64,000 bases of DNA from Moniliophthora roreri (GCA_001466705.2 LATX02000035.1:1240001-1304000), one strand, 5' to 3'. Positions 21,695 to 33,865 are shown, counted from the first letter of the stretch. The notes: generated by a model from the sequence alone, not told the origin. Translations and numbers: made by a program.

Positions 21695-23573
21695 GACAAA
21701 TTTTGTCCCTTTCTTCAAAGATGATCTCATGGTCCCTGAATGCACCAAGTAGGTCTGGAAAATAGCTTTGTTGTGGAAGAAGTAAGCTGAGGCTCTGGAG
21801 TCTGCAAGAATGTGGCTTTTGTCCTTTGGATTTGATTCTGTGACAGTCAGAGTGTTGATGAGTCTAGTGGTCATTGCATAGTGATTCAAAGTATTGGCAG
21901 AGGGAAGTGCAGCCCACTTTTCTCCCTTCCATCAATCAGGATACTGGCTCTGTTTACCACCTCCCTCTTTGAAACAGTCCTCAATCAAGTGTCCAACCTT
22001 CCCACACTTGGCATTTGAGCATTTCAAATTAGAGTTATGTGGTCCCTTATGCTACCTATTAGTGGTAGCAGATGTGGTGTTAGCAGTGAGTGCTGCATTT
22101 GCTTCCTCAAGCTCCTTGATTTGTGCATGAAGGGCAGTGACTTTCAAGGGGTGCTGGCCAGGCTTGTCTTTGGTAATAAGGTGATAATATTCTTAGAGTT
22201 TTGCAGTGGCAATATGAAGGTTGTTTTTGGATAGAAGGGAACTGGTTGCCAGAATCCATTTAAGGGTAGATGGAAAGGAATCAATGAGCACAGTGATTAA
22301 GAGCCCCTTGGTAATGATAACTCCTGCATCCTCAGCCTCCTTCTTTACTACCTTCTACTTTTTGTAGTAACCATCTTTACCTGTAACTGTAATTTGTCTA
22401 AGATAAGACTATTGGAAAACTATTAAAAGATAATCTCCAAAAGGCTAACTCAGGTTGTTTAAGCAAGTGTAGATTGATGTGATCAGAGTTGCCATACTTA
22501 GAATGCCAACTAAACTCTTAGCTAGGTTGATTCTCTCTTATTGAAGCAATCTACTTCAAAGTGTTCACCTCCAGAGGAGTATATATGGGTTTTAAAAGAG
22601 TTTATATTCAAACACACAAACACACACACACACAAGAACATGGTGCACAAAGCACAAAACACAAAAGCTACAGTCCTACCAAGAGACTCAGTAGCCAATA
22701 TAGTCTGACCCTATGGAGTTCAAGACTTCTTTAAGACAACTACAGTACACAGTGTACCGGAAAAGGTCCTAGACCAGTTTCTACAAAGAGCTTAATTGCA
22801 GGCCCAATTCCTTTGTTAAGATTCTAAGTGTGTCACAACCTGATACACACACAGGCCACACTTTAAAAGCCACCAGAACTTTTGGTGTAAAGTTATCTCT
22901 TAGAAAAGTGCCAAGTGCACTAAAGATATTACTCTTTGTCTCTTATGATGCAAGTTCTGTTACATTACTTGCACAGCAACATCAACATGTCAACACCACA
23001 AGACTTAGTGATGCAGAGTTTAGAGTCAAGTTTGAGTTCACTCAGAGGCTTCTGAGGTTCAGAGTCCCTTCAACATTGCTAAACACAGGTATATGATTAA
23101 CCAGGTCAAGCTGGAGAGCTATGACCCATTCACAAGTGCTTAAATACATACAACTACTATCTTTATCTAGTAAGTTCAAAGAGGAAAAAGAAGCATATGA
23201 CTGATTAAGAAAGAAATAGAAGTCAAAGGAAAGTCAATAAGAAAGGTAATGAGAAAGATCATGGAAAGGTCAAGAAGTGAGGGTCATGTGAAGGAAGCCC
23301 CAATGTCTCCACTTAGGGTATAGTGAGAAAAACTGTAACATTAGCCCCTCATTAGGTTTGAACCTCCAGTTCAACTTTACTATTCTGCAGTTCTGAGGTT
23401 TTCTCCCATTTGCTCCATTTAGCAGCATTCTTCCACCAATCTGTCTCCCAAGGGTTCTTGTCCCAACAGGGTCCCCATGGCTTCATATCAGTGTCTACTA
23501 CCTTCCATTCACTTTCTTGGTTGGCTGCTGGCCAGGGCTCTTCTAACTTCCATTGTACAATTACATCCATTCT
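21695..23573. repeat. Tandem duplication, second copy
   Basis: Second copy of the 19817-21693 segment. Here the sequence continues past the point where the first copy breaks off, into unique sequence (ctacaaaaacaatgatgc), which is what is expected if two contigs overlapped at this region. Confidence 0.85.
22958..23340 (-). repeat. Gypsy LTR, duplicate of 21080-21462
   Basis: Same sequence as the LTR at 21080-21462 at offset 1,878, within the second copy of the tandem duplication. Confidence 0.8.
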
Positions 23574-23933
23574 ACAAAAACAATGATGCAATCCATAATA
23601 TGTCTTGCATATCTAATAGTCAATGTATTTGTTGATGACATCAGAGTGGTGACACCTGACAATCCCAACTGGTGTTCAGTCTGCTGACTTCGGCATATAG
23701 CAACATAGCACTTCACAAGTGGCAGGGGTTTTCTTGGCATAGTTTGGTTTATCACTAATAATAGGAAGAGCCCATATCTTGAATTGGCTATCAATTGTTA
23801 AGGGGTGGGTCATCAAGGAGGGGTTGTAATAGGCTGGTATGGGGATGGCAGTAATATGCATAACTTTCACTTTTATTTTCACATGCAAATAGAGAATATT
23901 TTGCACTTTTATAGTTGAAAATGAAATATACAA
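23352..23933 (-). pseudogene. Tryptophan-rich 3' ORF of an LTR element, unrecognised
   Basis: One frame runs from 23933 to 23352 with two stops (near 23676 and 23615). Its last 79 codons (23591-23352, duplicated at 21692-21474) are intact and contain about ten tryptophans (WKLEEPWP, KPWGPCWDKNPWETDWW). It ends about a dozen bases from the LTR, the position of a terminal ORF in a minus-strand element. Upstream it reads CEVLCCYMPKSA and CKTYYGLHHCFCRMD, giving a cysteine-rich stretch. I recognise no family. Confidence 0.45.
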
Positions 23934-24699
23934 GGGAATTAGGGACTAGTATGAGCCCTGAGCAGCATGGTCAAAGCAAGTAGTAGAGATGGATACAAAA
24001 TATTAGCAGAGTAATGGTTGATGGTAGGCCATACAGGGGTACCTGACTACTGCTAGTATGAAAATAAATAGTGAATCTGAACACAGAGGAGCATCCCAAA
24101 ACCTGTAGGAAACCACACTACATCATGTCTCTCTATCAAAAGCATACTAAAGGGAATATTTTTACTTTTAATAATATTTTCAATCTATGCCCAGCTGGAA
24201 GAGAGAATAAAAGCCTTTGATGATACATCAATGAGAATACTACCAAGAAACAGATATGAAACAGAGAATGAGAAATTATTGGCAGGGGATACTTGAGATA
24301 CTGATATCAAATTAGATGAATGAAATAGATGATCAGATACTGGAAAGGTGCCTGTATTATGGAAAAGTGGAAGACAAAGCTGTATGATGAAGAGATAGCA
24401 TGGCTGAGCTTATGTGTACACTTTAGACATGAAAATGGAAGCATATTATACATCCACAGAGCAGATGACAGTAGACAGCAAAGGAAGGAACTGTGCGGAG
24501 TGGCATGGAAGTATAATATTTTCAAACAGAGTTGGAAGAAGAGCCATTTGACAGAGAAAATTGCAAACAATTGGTGTCAGGAGACTGCATGATTGTCATA
24601 GAAAAAGAATAAAAGAGTTTATGGCTACAAAGCCTGACTACAATCGGACACTGTGACAGAGAAATTACCAAACACAGCTCAGTTTATATAATATTTAGC
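23853..24699. repeat. Dispersed repeat R850, uninterrupted copy
   Basis: About 850 bp beginning atatgcataactttcac and ending near atatttagc. A second copy at 55566-56844 has the same order of sequence but contains a solo LTR. A weak open frame (24329-24592) is shared in part with 56472-56690. Type of element unknown. Confidence 0.75.
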
Positions 24700-24870
24700 T
24701 GTTATGTTACTTGTGCAGCAATGTCTCTAACCATCTAAGATATAGGCATTTAGTTCACAAGCCAAGTTTGAGTATGCTCAAAGGGGCCTTTGAGGTTCAG
24801 AGTTCCTTCTTATTGTTACATTGACACAAGTATTGGATTAACCAGGTCAAGCTGGAGAGCTAAGACTCTG
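24700..24870 (-). repeat. Truncated Gypsy LTR
   Basis: Starts TGTTATGTTACTTGTGC directly after R850 and follows the LTR consensus through AGGTCAAGCTGGAGAGC. It then departs from it near 24,870. No closing terminus or target duplication was found. Confidence 0.6.
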
Positions 24871-25910
24871 GGATGAGCACTGACATAGGATTTTGTCATG
24901 TTCATTTCTTGGTTGGCACCAGGTTGGACCATTATATCACTCTGGACATAATATTATCTTCTACCACTCATCTACTCTATCTTGCTGCCAGAATATTTAA
25001 GTACATTCATCCTGCATACTTAAATATTCTCTATATCTCATATCTCTGCTGCAGAAATATTATAAGTACATTCATCTCAAGTACTTAGATATTTCTGTCT
25101 AATTGGACTTTTACTTCAGTAGCTATAGTTTCTTTACTATTTGCTTACTTAAACAATTACTCTTCTCATATTCATATTCTTAACTAATGCATGAAAATAT
25201 TATAAGCTCTGATTGTCTTTAGACTTAAACATTTCCTGAGTCAAGCATGTCTGTATATCCCTATTATATCCCATGCTTTTGTCATCTATTTTATTTCTCA
25301 TTCATGCAGATAAGTCTATCATGACATTTCTCTTTCTTATCTGTTGCCAATCTCTAAATCTTTTCTGTACATACATGTAAGCACTCTATATTTAGTGATC
25401 CAATCAAATATTCTTTTGTCTTTGGAACTGAATTGAATCTATTGTTCCTGTTTCTTATTTTCTCAGTTGTGGAATCAGCACTCCTGTTATCTCTACAAAG
25501 TTCCTCTTGTGCCACTTTCTGTTTCATCCATCAGTTTCCATGTCTATGTATGCTTCTCTTTTTCTGGCTGATAGTTGTTCCATTCACTATTCACATGTCT
25601 TAGTGATTCTCTGAAACTTCCATACAGTCAATCTCTATTCAATCCTTTTTGAAAATCTTTGAAAATTGTTGAAATTTCCAGTGTGTATTCCTCCCTCCAA
25701 CTAAATAATAACAATGTCCCTGTTGTTCAGGCAAGGTACATATATTTCAAAATCTCATCTGACAATTTCCAATATTCATTATCACAAATATGCATGTACT
25801 ATAGCATAGGCCTATAAATTCTGTGTGTTTGAACAATAACTCTCTATAATTTACTTTCTCTCTCTCTCTCAATCAATATTTGGCACCTACATATTCTGAG
25901 TACTGCTTCA
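24871..25910. other. AT-rich stretch, nothing recognised
   Basis: About 1 kb of low-GC sequence with short local repeats of an atattataagtacattcatc-like unit around 25,000-25,080. I found no coding signal or element ends. Confidence 0.4.
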
Positions 25911-27312
25911 ATGCCTCCATCCAATTCTTGGTCTGATTGCCAGACATGGGTTCACAACACCACTGAGCTGTTTGACTTCATTAAGTGTTTCACAAATGGT
26001 AGCAACCCTACTATTTGTAGCCTTTTGGCTCCACAACTTGTGGACCATCTAGTATGCCTTAACATTATCTCTCATCTCACTTATATTCATCAATATTATC
26101 TCTTTTCTAGAAAGGGTGACTTAATTTCAAGCATGTCGCCACTGACAATGAGGCATACAAACTCTATTGTGCTTGCATTGAGTTTATTAACATGCAGATC
26201 TTGACTGGTGCCAGAGCTCCATTTGTTCTGGATTCCCTCAAGGCTTTTACACATGAAATGCATGCCTTTTGTGCCCATGCAGCTGCATCCAAAAATTGTC
26301 AGTCCTCACTCTTTCTTCATCATGTTCTGACATTATTTATAAATATTCTTTTTAGGAAAGCATAAAGCCTCAAAGGTATCTGTGGATTCATCAGATGAGG
26401 AAGAAGTACAAATCACCAATAATACAAATGATGATTTGGAAGTACATCTTCTTCTCATTTCCTTAATATCAACCCATACTCATCCACCTGTCTGAACAGA
26501 TGCAGGATGCCAGGTCCCTTTCTACCTCTGTCCATGCTCCTAAGTCTGGTTCTATGAACAATTCTGTGCAGAAAGTCTGTTTCTCTAAAAATAATGCTGT
26601 ATGTCCCTTTATATATTTATCAAGTTCTCTCTCTCTAATCATTTCATTTCTTTCAAGGCAGATAAAAAGGAAAAGGACAAGAAGGTTCTGAGTAAATCTC
26701 TTAATGTCAGTTCTCCTTCCCAACTCTATTTAACCCCTCATTGTCTTAATATTCTCTCTATAATAGGTTACCCCCACTGCTCCTGAGGCCAAACTGACTA
26801 CTTCTGCTTCCAAGAAGAGTAAGGTCTCTTTGTCAGTTGTGGATTGTTGCCAAGAAACAACTGGTAAGTCATTCTCTTTCTCATTATCATTTATAGACAT
26901 TAATATTATATCTCATTCAGATGAACAAGCACTCTGTGCCCTCACATTTGAATCAATTGCTATGAAATCAGCATTGATTCCATTTCTCAACCTGGAAAAG
27001 GCTTCCTCTGAAGTCCTCTTGTCAGTTGCCAACTTCCTTCATGCAGAACTTTCTTTCTTGGAACACAATATTCACTTCTATGTTGGCCAATACCAGGTCT
27101 CCTCTAAGAGTCTTGAAGAGGTCAATTGTATTCATCTCTTCAAAGTTGCTATCCAAGATGAACAGATAGGCGAAGCTCAACCTGTTCATCCTACTATTGA
27201 GGTTGGAACAGGTCTGCTCCAGTTGATACTTAGAGCTTTTTCCCAAGGTTTAGAACACATACTTTGGTTCCTTGCTTGTGCTCAGGTTGAACTTCAGTTC
27301 ATCTTGTTCAAG
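25911..27312 (+). pseudogene. Unrecognised multi-exon gene remnant
   Basis: A series of coding-like blocks is separated by pyrimidine-rich introns with GT and AG ends. The blocks begin at MPPSNSWSDCQTWVHNTTEL (25911), continue with DNEAYKLYCACIEFINMQIL (about 26,140), an acidic DSSDEEEVQITNNTND (about 26,380), MQDARSLSTSVHAPKSGS (26,502), a Lys-rich KKEKDKKVLSK (about 26,665), and a larger block from about 26,920 to 27,312 (DEQALCALTFESIAMKSALI onward). Two joins give a stop, so it appears decayed. From 27,313 it runs into antisense Gypsy sequence. I do not recognise the family; the general style resembles the minus-strand remnant at 60,300-61,375. Confidence 0.4.
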
Positions 27313-28203
27313 CTAAATACCAGGTTCCACTATATTTCTATCTCTCTTTGCCTTTACTGGGCAAACTTTCTTATCCACTGGCTTGTATTTTCCAAATACA
27401 TCATATATATCACTCAATGCTTCATCTCTAGTTTGTATTACATCAAACATCTTTACTTTAGGCAGCCAGTCATTCTTTTCATATAAATATTCTTTGTACC
27501 AATCCTTGCCCTTGGACTGTTTTCTTAATATTTCATTCACTTGATCTACTACACATTGGAAAGCTTTTTCTTCCAAATGGGTCATGCTCTGTTTTATCAA
27601 TTTATCCAGTTTTTCTTCTATTAGCATTTGTGCCTCTGGCTCAGCTCTTGCTGCCTGTGCAAATGCATCCACTAGTTCCTTATTTTCAAAAATATTCTTA
27701 TTTAGTATAGCATATATTTCTACTATGCATTCTCCAATTTCATCCATCTTAAATATCAAGGCTACCTCTCCCTGTTCTTCTAACAGTTCCTCAAGGTTTC
27801 TTGAAAACTTGTAATCTCTATGTCCTCATTTATTTCTTCTTTAGGTGGGCCAACATATGTATCCCTTTCTGTGGACCTCAATTCTGGCCCATCATTCAAC
27901 TGTTCTACCTTTATCCCTTGTCCTCTGGGATAAGTTCCACATGTCAACTTCTTGCCTGTGTTTGGGCATGTCAAAATTAAGTCTAACCTTCCATCTTGAT
28001 ATGCTTTTGTCTCTATACTGGTTAGAGACTCAAATGGTCTCCCTATCAGTAACTGATACAGTGCTTTCTCCAACACATGAAGTTGTGCTCTCAATTCTAA
28101 ATCTCCAATCTGTATTAACTTATTCCTGGCTAGCCCCAGTGTCTTCTGTAAGCTACCATTTGCACTCTGCATATGTATGCAAGTAGAAGGATCCCATGTA
28201 ATC
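27313..28203 (-). pseudogene. Gypsy family 2: protease C-terminus and linker to RT
   Basis: Segment 28172-27780 is close to the protease ORF at 29839-29072 (shared LLIGRPFESLTS and CPNTGKKLTCGTYPRGQG). Segment 27759-27313 continues as the linker that precedes RT (YKPVDKKVCPVKA). The right end at 28203 is cut by an LTR: the sequence stops after ccatgtaatc, while the copy at 29.5 kb continues. Confidence 0.7.
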
Positions 28204-28627
28204 TGTTATGTTACTTGTGCAGCAACAACTACTCAACACTTCAACAATGCTCAGTGTCAAGGTTCAAGTCAAGTTTGAGTTCGTTCAACAGATGTTGAAG
28301 TTCAGAGGTCCTTTGATTCTGCTTGCAACACAAGTTATAATAAACCAGGTCAAGCTGAGGGTTTGGAGTCTCAGCTTGAGTGCTTAAATACATACAGCCA
28401 GTCATGTAATCTATCTTATGTATGTGTCTGATAACTATGATGACTTGGTAATAAATACTGACACAGTTGGAGTATGAATAAACATTTCAAGAATAGAGAA
28501 GGGAGCTGGGAAGGTGTACTAAGTCTGATGATAGGGAAGCATATATGTAAAAGGAAAAGGGGGCTGGGAAGATGTATGAGTCTGATGAGAAGGGGAAGCA
28601 TAGGAAGAGGGTAACAAAAACATAACA
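28204..28627 (-). repeat. Gypsy 3' LTR (424 bp)
   Basis: Begins TGTTATGTTACTTGTGC and ends ACATAACA. To its right comes ttaccctcttgtt, which on the minus strand is a purine tract followed by the LTR start, marking this as a 3' LTR of a minus-strand element that extends right. It contains the AGGTCAAGCTGA self-priming segment with TATTTAAG 32 nt upstream. Confidence 0.8.
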
Positions 28628-28639
28628 TTACCCTCTTGT

Positions 28640-28871
28640 TAAGGGCAAAACTCCATATTGCCAATTCAAGATTCACCATCTCTGTACAATTCTGTGTCAT
28701 AGTCATGTGGCATGTCCAGCATATTGTCCAAGTCCTTAAGCACTGGAGCAGCTGGCACACTCCATCTCAGCTGCTACCCCTGATGCTCTTGTTCTTCTAC
28801 TGAAAGGTATCCCATAAACCTACCGACTTTCTGTGGATCAGATCCTATGAACATGAAGTCCATATCTCCAT
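28640..28871 (-). pseudogene. C-terminus of the Gypsy post-pol accessory ORF
   Basis: Minus-strand translation gives GDMDFMFIGSDPQKVGRF near 28,865-28,812, then a stop, then MLDMPHDYDTELYRDGES ending at about 28,674, just before the LTR. Both parts align with the accessory ORF of G1 (GDADFLFVGTDLRKVQRF and MPDTSYDYDMELYGDGEL), which also ends just inside its 3' LTR. The upstream part is lost at the N at 28872. Confidence 0.6.
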
Positions 28872-29071
28872 NGTCATGCTATGTTTTATCAATTCATCCA
28901 GTTTTTCTTCTATCAGGATTTGAGCTTCTGGCTCATCTCTTACTGCTTGTGCAAAGGCATTCACTAATTCTTCATCATCAAAAATATTCTTAGTCGGCAT
29001 AGCATATCTTTCTACTACACATTCTCCATTTTCATCTATCTTAAATATTAAAGCTACCTCTCCCTGTTCGT

Positions 29072-29839
29072 CTAACAGTTCCTCAAGGTTTCTTGAAAAC
29101 TTGTAATCTCAATGTCTTCATTTATTTCTTCTTTAGGTGGGCCAACATGTGTGTCTCTTTCTGTGGACCTCAATTCTGGCTCATCATTCAATTGTTCTAC
29201 TTTTATCCCTTGTCCTCTAGGATAAGTTCCACAGGTTAACTTCTTGCCTGTGTTTGGGCACGTCAACGTTAAGTCTAGCCTCCCATCTGGATATGCTTTC
29301 GTTTCCATACTAGTTAGAGACTCAAATGGTCTCCCTATCAGTAGCTGATACGGTGCTTTCTCCAACACATGAAGCTGTGCTCTCAATTCTAAATCTCCAA
29401 TCTGTATTAACTTATTCCTGGCTAGCCCCAGTGTCTTCTGTAAGCTACCATTTGCACTCTGCATATGTATGCAAGTAGAAGGATCCCATGTAATCCTTCT
29501 TCCTACTGCTTCTTTCTTATCTATACAAAGGATCATAGAGCCTGAATCTAAAATTCCTTCAATCTCATCTGGGTGTCCATTTAATCTTACATAAACACAT
29601 CTCAGGTTCTCAGATTGTGATGCTACTATAATCACTTTATTTATCTGGTCTTCTGATATATCATTCAGATATGTGTCTATTACATCCCTTTGCACTACAG
29701 TTCCTGCTGGCATTCCATTCTGTTCTACTTCTAGAACTTCCAAAAAGGACTGTGCTAGTTCTTCATCTGCTTCAACAATACTTTCAACATCAATCACAAA
29801 ATCAGCTTTATCCAGATCCTCCAGTACGTCGTTGCTCAA
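29072..29839 (-). CDS. Gypsy family 2 retropepsin-like protease ORF
   Basis: An intact frame of 255 codons. The central GILDSGSMILCI is a retropepsin D-S/T-G site, and LLIGRPF is the second flap/helix signature; the two lie about 90 residues apart. The arrangement (gag to the right, RT linker to the left in the sister copy) fits a Gypsy polyprotein of the Agaricomycete type with separate frames. The N-terminal 70 residues are acidic. A partial copy lies at 27780-28172. Confidence 0.7.
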   Translation of the reverse strand: MSNDVLEDLDKADFVIDVESIVEADEELAQSFLEVLEVEQNGMPAGTVVQRDVIDTYLNDISEDQINKVIIVASQSENLRCVYVRLNGHPDEIEGILDSGSMILCIDKKEAVGRRITWDPSTCIHMQSANGSLQKTLGLARNKLIQIGDLELRAQLHVLEKAPYQLLIGRPFESLTSMETKAYPDGRLDLTLTCPNTGKKLTCGTYPRGQGIKVEQLNDEPELRSTERDTHVGPPKEEINEDIEITSFQETLRNC

Positions 29840-29915
29840 GGCTAATGCCTGTGCTTTGGGTAACTGATCATAAAACTCTTTTGCTGATCTCTGCTTAATA
29901 TTTCTGAATCTACAT

Positions 29916-30206
29916 TTATTTTCTAGCCAAAAGCTTCCTTACTGCTGGTGAAATTTTCAACATTTCTCCTAATGGTATGTTTGCTTCCAACTGTAAATAT
30001 TTATCTAGTATTCCTTCTTCAACTGTTGTTATTGTCAGGTCAACCAGATTATCTCTCTTTGCTAGTATCTCTGTATTCTTTTGTCCTGAGTGCTTCAAAT
30101 GTGAAGTCCCTCTTTCTATTGCCTGATTCTTAGGTGGGGGAGCCCTCTCTATTGGTTCTACCTTATCAAATGGTCTTTCTTCTTTATCTGGTACATTAAA
30201 CCTCAC
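29916..30206 (-). pseudogene. Gypsy family 2 linker between gag and protease
   Basis: A 96-codon frame (RFNVPDKEERPFDKVEPIER onward) lies between the gag and protease frames, with an N at 30252 just upstream. Basic and proline-rich, it ends AVRKLLARK. Family context supports it as part of the gag-protease polyprotein. Confidence 0.5.
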
Positions 30207-30369
30207 TGTCTTTTGTACTCTATCATTATTTTCTCTAGCATTGATAGCTGANTCTTTTCTGATTGTTTCATTCTGGGTATTTCGATTTGTGGCATCAATC
30301 TCTTTGGGTTACCCTCAGGGGCATTATTATTGGCTATTCTTGAATTAACCAGCCCCATCCTTGGGTCTG

Positions 30370-32340
30370 CTAGTTTTTTGACTGCATATCATTTGCAGGC
30401 TTCATCTTTTCTGCCAACAATGTCAACAGCCTATCCAAGTCCATCCCCTTCTGAGGTTGAGCTACTGCTGCCTGATAAACTACTGCTGGTTCTTCTATTT
30501 CTATAAACAAATGTGCATCTGGATGCACAATTCTATCCCATCCTTGTTGCTTTATGTATTCTGCCACTCTATCTTTGAGTTTCTCACCAGGTTCAACCTT
30601 TGAAAATCCAGTGCTATCTCTCAATGTGTATTTGGCTGCACTATTATTCCAAATGATCCATCCTTTCTGTATCATTTCTCTTTGGTAAGGACAATCTCTA
30701 AGCCTATAACTATCTTCATTGCAGTAGAAACATAAATATTTTCCTCCACCAATCATTGGCTGTCCTGGTTTTCCTCTAACCATATTATTATTTCCATCAC
30801 ATGGTCTAGCTTGCCCTGCCATTGCAGCAATAATCTGTCCTGGCATGCCTACTAACATTGTTTTTATATCTTTAACTTCAGTGGAAAGTGTCTTTACATC
30901 TTCCATTCCCTTTCTTAAGGCTGCCAATTCTGTTTCATGTGCCTTGATAGAAACTGTATGTGCATCTATAGATGTAGCTATGCCCATAGTTCTCAACTCT
31001 GCTTCTTCTTTAGTCTTATCTAGGATATCTGGAAACAGCTTCTCTTGTTTCACTAAAACTGGCTTCAATGGTTGAGTAATGTTCATAGTAGGGAATACTA
31101 GCAGTGGCTGGAACAGATATGACAAAGGCATTGCTGCACTTACCATTGCTGTTCCCACTCCTGGGTTCACTGGTGGGACTCCAGCTCCCAATGCAAAACT
31201 TCCTGATCCCATATATATATATATCTCCTGAGCTTGCACTCATAATCATCTCTGCTTGTTCTATGACTTCCTGAAGTTTCCATAGATCCATTCTTCTTCT
31301 ATCTTCAGCTTCCAAATTTAACTTGTTCAGAGACCAATCAGCCATTCTAATTCAGACTCTTTCATGAACTGATGGTTCTAAACCTGCTAAATAAAAGCCT
31401 TTTGCTTCAAAATTTGAAATCATAGGTGGGTCTCTCATTTATTTAGCTGTTTCCAGCTTAAATGCCCTATAATATGCTCTGAGCTTTTCTAAATCCCAGT
31501 CTGTAGCTTTCTGATATACTGCTACAATCTTCTGCAACCTGACCATTGATCCTTGGCTATTATCAACTGAATCTGGGAATTCTCTAAATAATAATTTCCT
31601 GAACTCACTCCATGAGTGGCCCAATGCTTCTTTTCTATCTTGCAACTGCTGTCTTAGATCATATGAAAACTTCAACATAGCTAGATAGATTTTTGACACA
31701 TCCTCCTTAACCTGGGCCATGTCTAATGCATTCTCAAAATCTTCAAGCCAAGGTTGAAGAGTCATAGGTCTCAACTCATCAGATCTCTATCTTTGATAAT
31801 ATTTTCAACACTCTCATTTCATACTTCTTTGGCCACTGCATCAGTAAGTGTATTCCACTTTTCTCTCTGTGCTAAGTCTGCCATTATGGTCTGTTCAGAT
31901 ACGGTATCATCTTCTGTAACTTCTTTGTCTGGTTCAAAATATTCTTCTTCTTCCAAGCTGGAGCTTGAACTATCGCTTTGTTCTATCTGTTCAGGAGACT
32001 CTCTTGGTGTAAGTATTAATGGTGTATTAGGTAGTGCTTTTAATCTATATATCTTCTATGTGCTGGACTGAGAACAAATTCCTCTTGGAACTGTGGGAAT
32101 CTTTCTGCAGTACCAAATGTTGAAGCTGGATATATGGGCACTCTGCTTCTAGTAAAACTCTCTGCAGGTGGTAGTAACTGTGAGCCTGTAGTTCTTGTAA
32201 GACACCTTGTCACTCTCCTTTCTACACTGGACTGTGATGACAATGAAGCTCCTAATTGACTGGACAAAGCTCCTTCTGTCTGTGAACTGGAACCTTGAAC
32301 AAATTCATCAATGGTTCTTTTCTTTGGACTAATCTTGTAT
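30370..32340 (-). pseudogene. Gypsy family 2 gag
   Basis: The pieces are 32267-32040 (N-terminal region), 31774-31439 (capsid-like helix-rich part: LEDFENALDMAQVKEDVSK, RKEALGHSWSEFRKLLF), 31345-31016 and 31239-30370. The last contains a zinc knuckle CFYCNEDSYRLRDC in which the usual His is Tyr. Frames change between pieces. A second copy of the same gag is at 34530-35745 and a fragment of its leader at 37514-37727 plus 45037-45370. Confidence 0.75.
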
Positions 32341-33019
32341 AGTTCTTTACTCTAGATCTTTATCTGTCTCTAAGATCTCTAGTGTTTTGAGTCAAATCTC
32401 TTCAAGACTTAACTAATATTCTCTATCTGATTGTCTTTTCTGAAGCATATTCTCTTCATAACAAGCAATTTACTGATAATATTCTCTAGAACCTCTCTCA
32501 CAGTGGGCTCCAGATGAAGATGCTCAAAAACCTATGCCTCTACTATGAAAACACAAGGCCTGTGGTACCAAAATACCCTGAAAAAGGTGTATAAGTTCTT
32601 GATTCTCAGTTTTGTTTTGTGAGTTGGTTCAGCATGGTTCACTGTTACTGCAATGTTAAGGATAATTTTCAATGTCTTGCTCAGTAGTTCAGAGATGAAT
32701 GCCTTCAAAACAACTTCTCAGATTTGAGATTGGTGTTTATCTTTTTGTAAATATTTTCTTGGGTATGTAGTTTTATTAATCACTTCAAAGGCAAATACTG
32801 GTATAAGGTTTGACCAGAAACTGCCCAAAGAACAAACTTCTTCTAAGTGAGAACAAAGGTACCTCTTGTACCTGAATATAACCCTTTTGGCTATGTTCTG
32901 CAACAATTCTCAAGAGGACAAATTTTCTAGACACTGCTAGCCCAAAACCCTCTCTGATTCATGTCAAAACACCAGCCTATACTGATGCACATCAGCTACC
33001 CTCTTGGTAAACTGATACA
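32341..33019. repeat. Gypsy family 2 leader / untranslated region
   Basis: Sequence 32,281-32,640 matches 45,037-45,370 in order, so it is part of the family 2 element upstream of gag. From about 32,640 to the N at 33020 no coding signal was seen. Confidence 0.5.
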
Positions 33020-33020
33020 N

Positions 33021-33836
33021 TCTCTAAAGAATTTCGTAAGGGCCTCGTCGTCGTATTTGGTGTCCATTGCAATGAGGCAGAATCGATTGACGTATTCGTC
33101 GGCCCTATCCTTTATTTTGATCTCCTCGATCTTCATCTGCACTTCTCTGACAACGTTGACGGGTTGCCATTCATTTTGGAATCTCTGCTTGAAACTACTC
33201 CACGTTTCTTCAGCAGCTTCCTTCTTCTTCTCGGAGTCATCGTCTTCAGGAAACAATCTCATCGTCTCTCTTATCTTCCATTCCCTGGTATCTCCTTTGA
33301 TGAGAGAGAGAAGGATCATCTTTTTCTTCTCGTCAGTGTTCGCCTTGATCAGATTCATTGCGAAATAAAGTTCGAGGTCGAGGAGGAAGCGGCAGGTGTC
33401 CAATTGTTTTCCTAAAAAGGGGTCTGGAGTCGGTCCCTTACTTGCTTTGTCCTTCTTGTCATCAATCGTCTGGAGTATAGCCATGGAAATAGTTCTGGCC
33501 CATTGTTTGTTGGTGTCGTCATGTTCTATTTTCAGTTTAACGTCCAGTGCAGCAGCAGCGCTTCCACTTGGAGTCGTCATTTCTGGGGTCAGGGTATGGA
33601 ACAGATTTCGGTATTTGTCAAATGGATCAGTTTTGGAAGACTTAGCTTTGGGTTCTGTTCTTTCTAGTTGGAGACTTTCGACTGCTCCTCTCCGCTGACT
33701 ATGAGTAATTCGGTGTGGGGTTCATTCGGGATCGGGGTTCAGTAGTTGTTCGGCTACTTTGAGTTGATCGTCGAGATCGGATTCTTTGGCTGCTGTAAAG
33801 GGAGCCCTCGGGGGAGTCATGTTTCGATTATCAGTG
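33021..33836 (-). pseudogene. Gypsy gag N-terminal half (element A)
   Basis: Higher-GC than its neighbours. The frame starting near 33580 encodes a capsid-like segment (KIEHDDTNKQWARTISMAI, FLLDLELYFAMNLIKANTDE, LSLIKGDTREWKI, RADEYVNRFCLIAMDTKYDD) and is cut by the N at 33020. Frame-shifted sequence further right to about 33,836 gives the gag N-terminus. Homologous to the gags of E3 and E4. Its 5' LTR follows at 33880. Confidence 0.75.
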
Positions 33837-33865
33837 GTGCCTAAACCTGGGTAGGTTGGCAACGA

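Noticed and set aside
27313..27486. C-terminal part of the plus-strand ORF 26830-27486
   Set aside because: From 27,313 on it is antisense to the Gypsy linker; only the part before that looks like the unknown gene.
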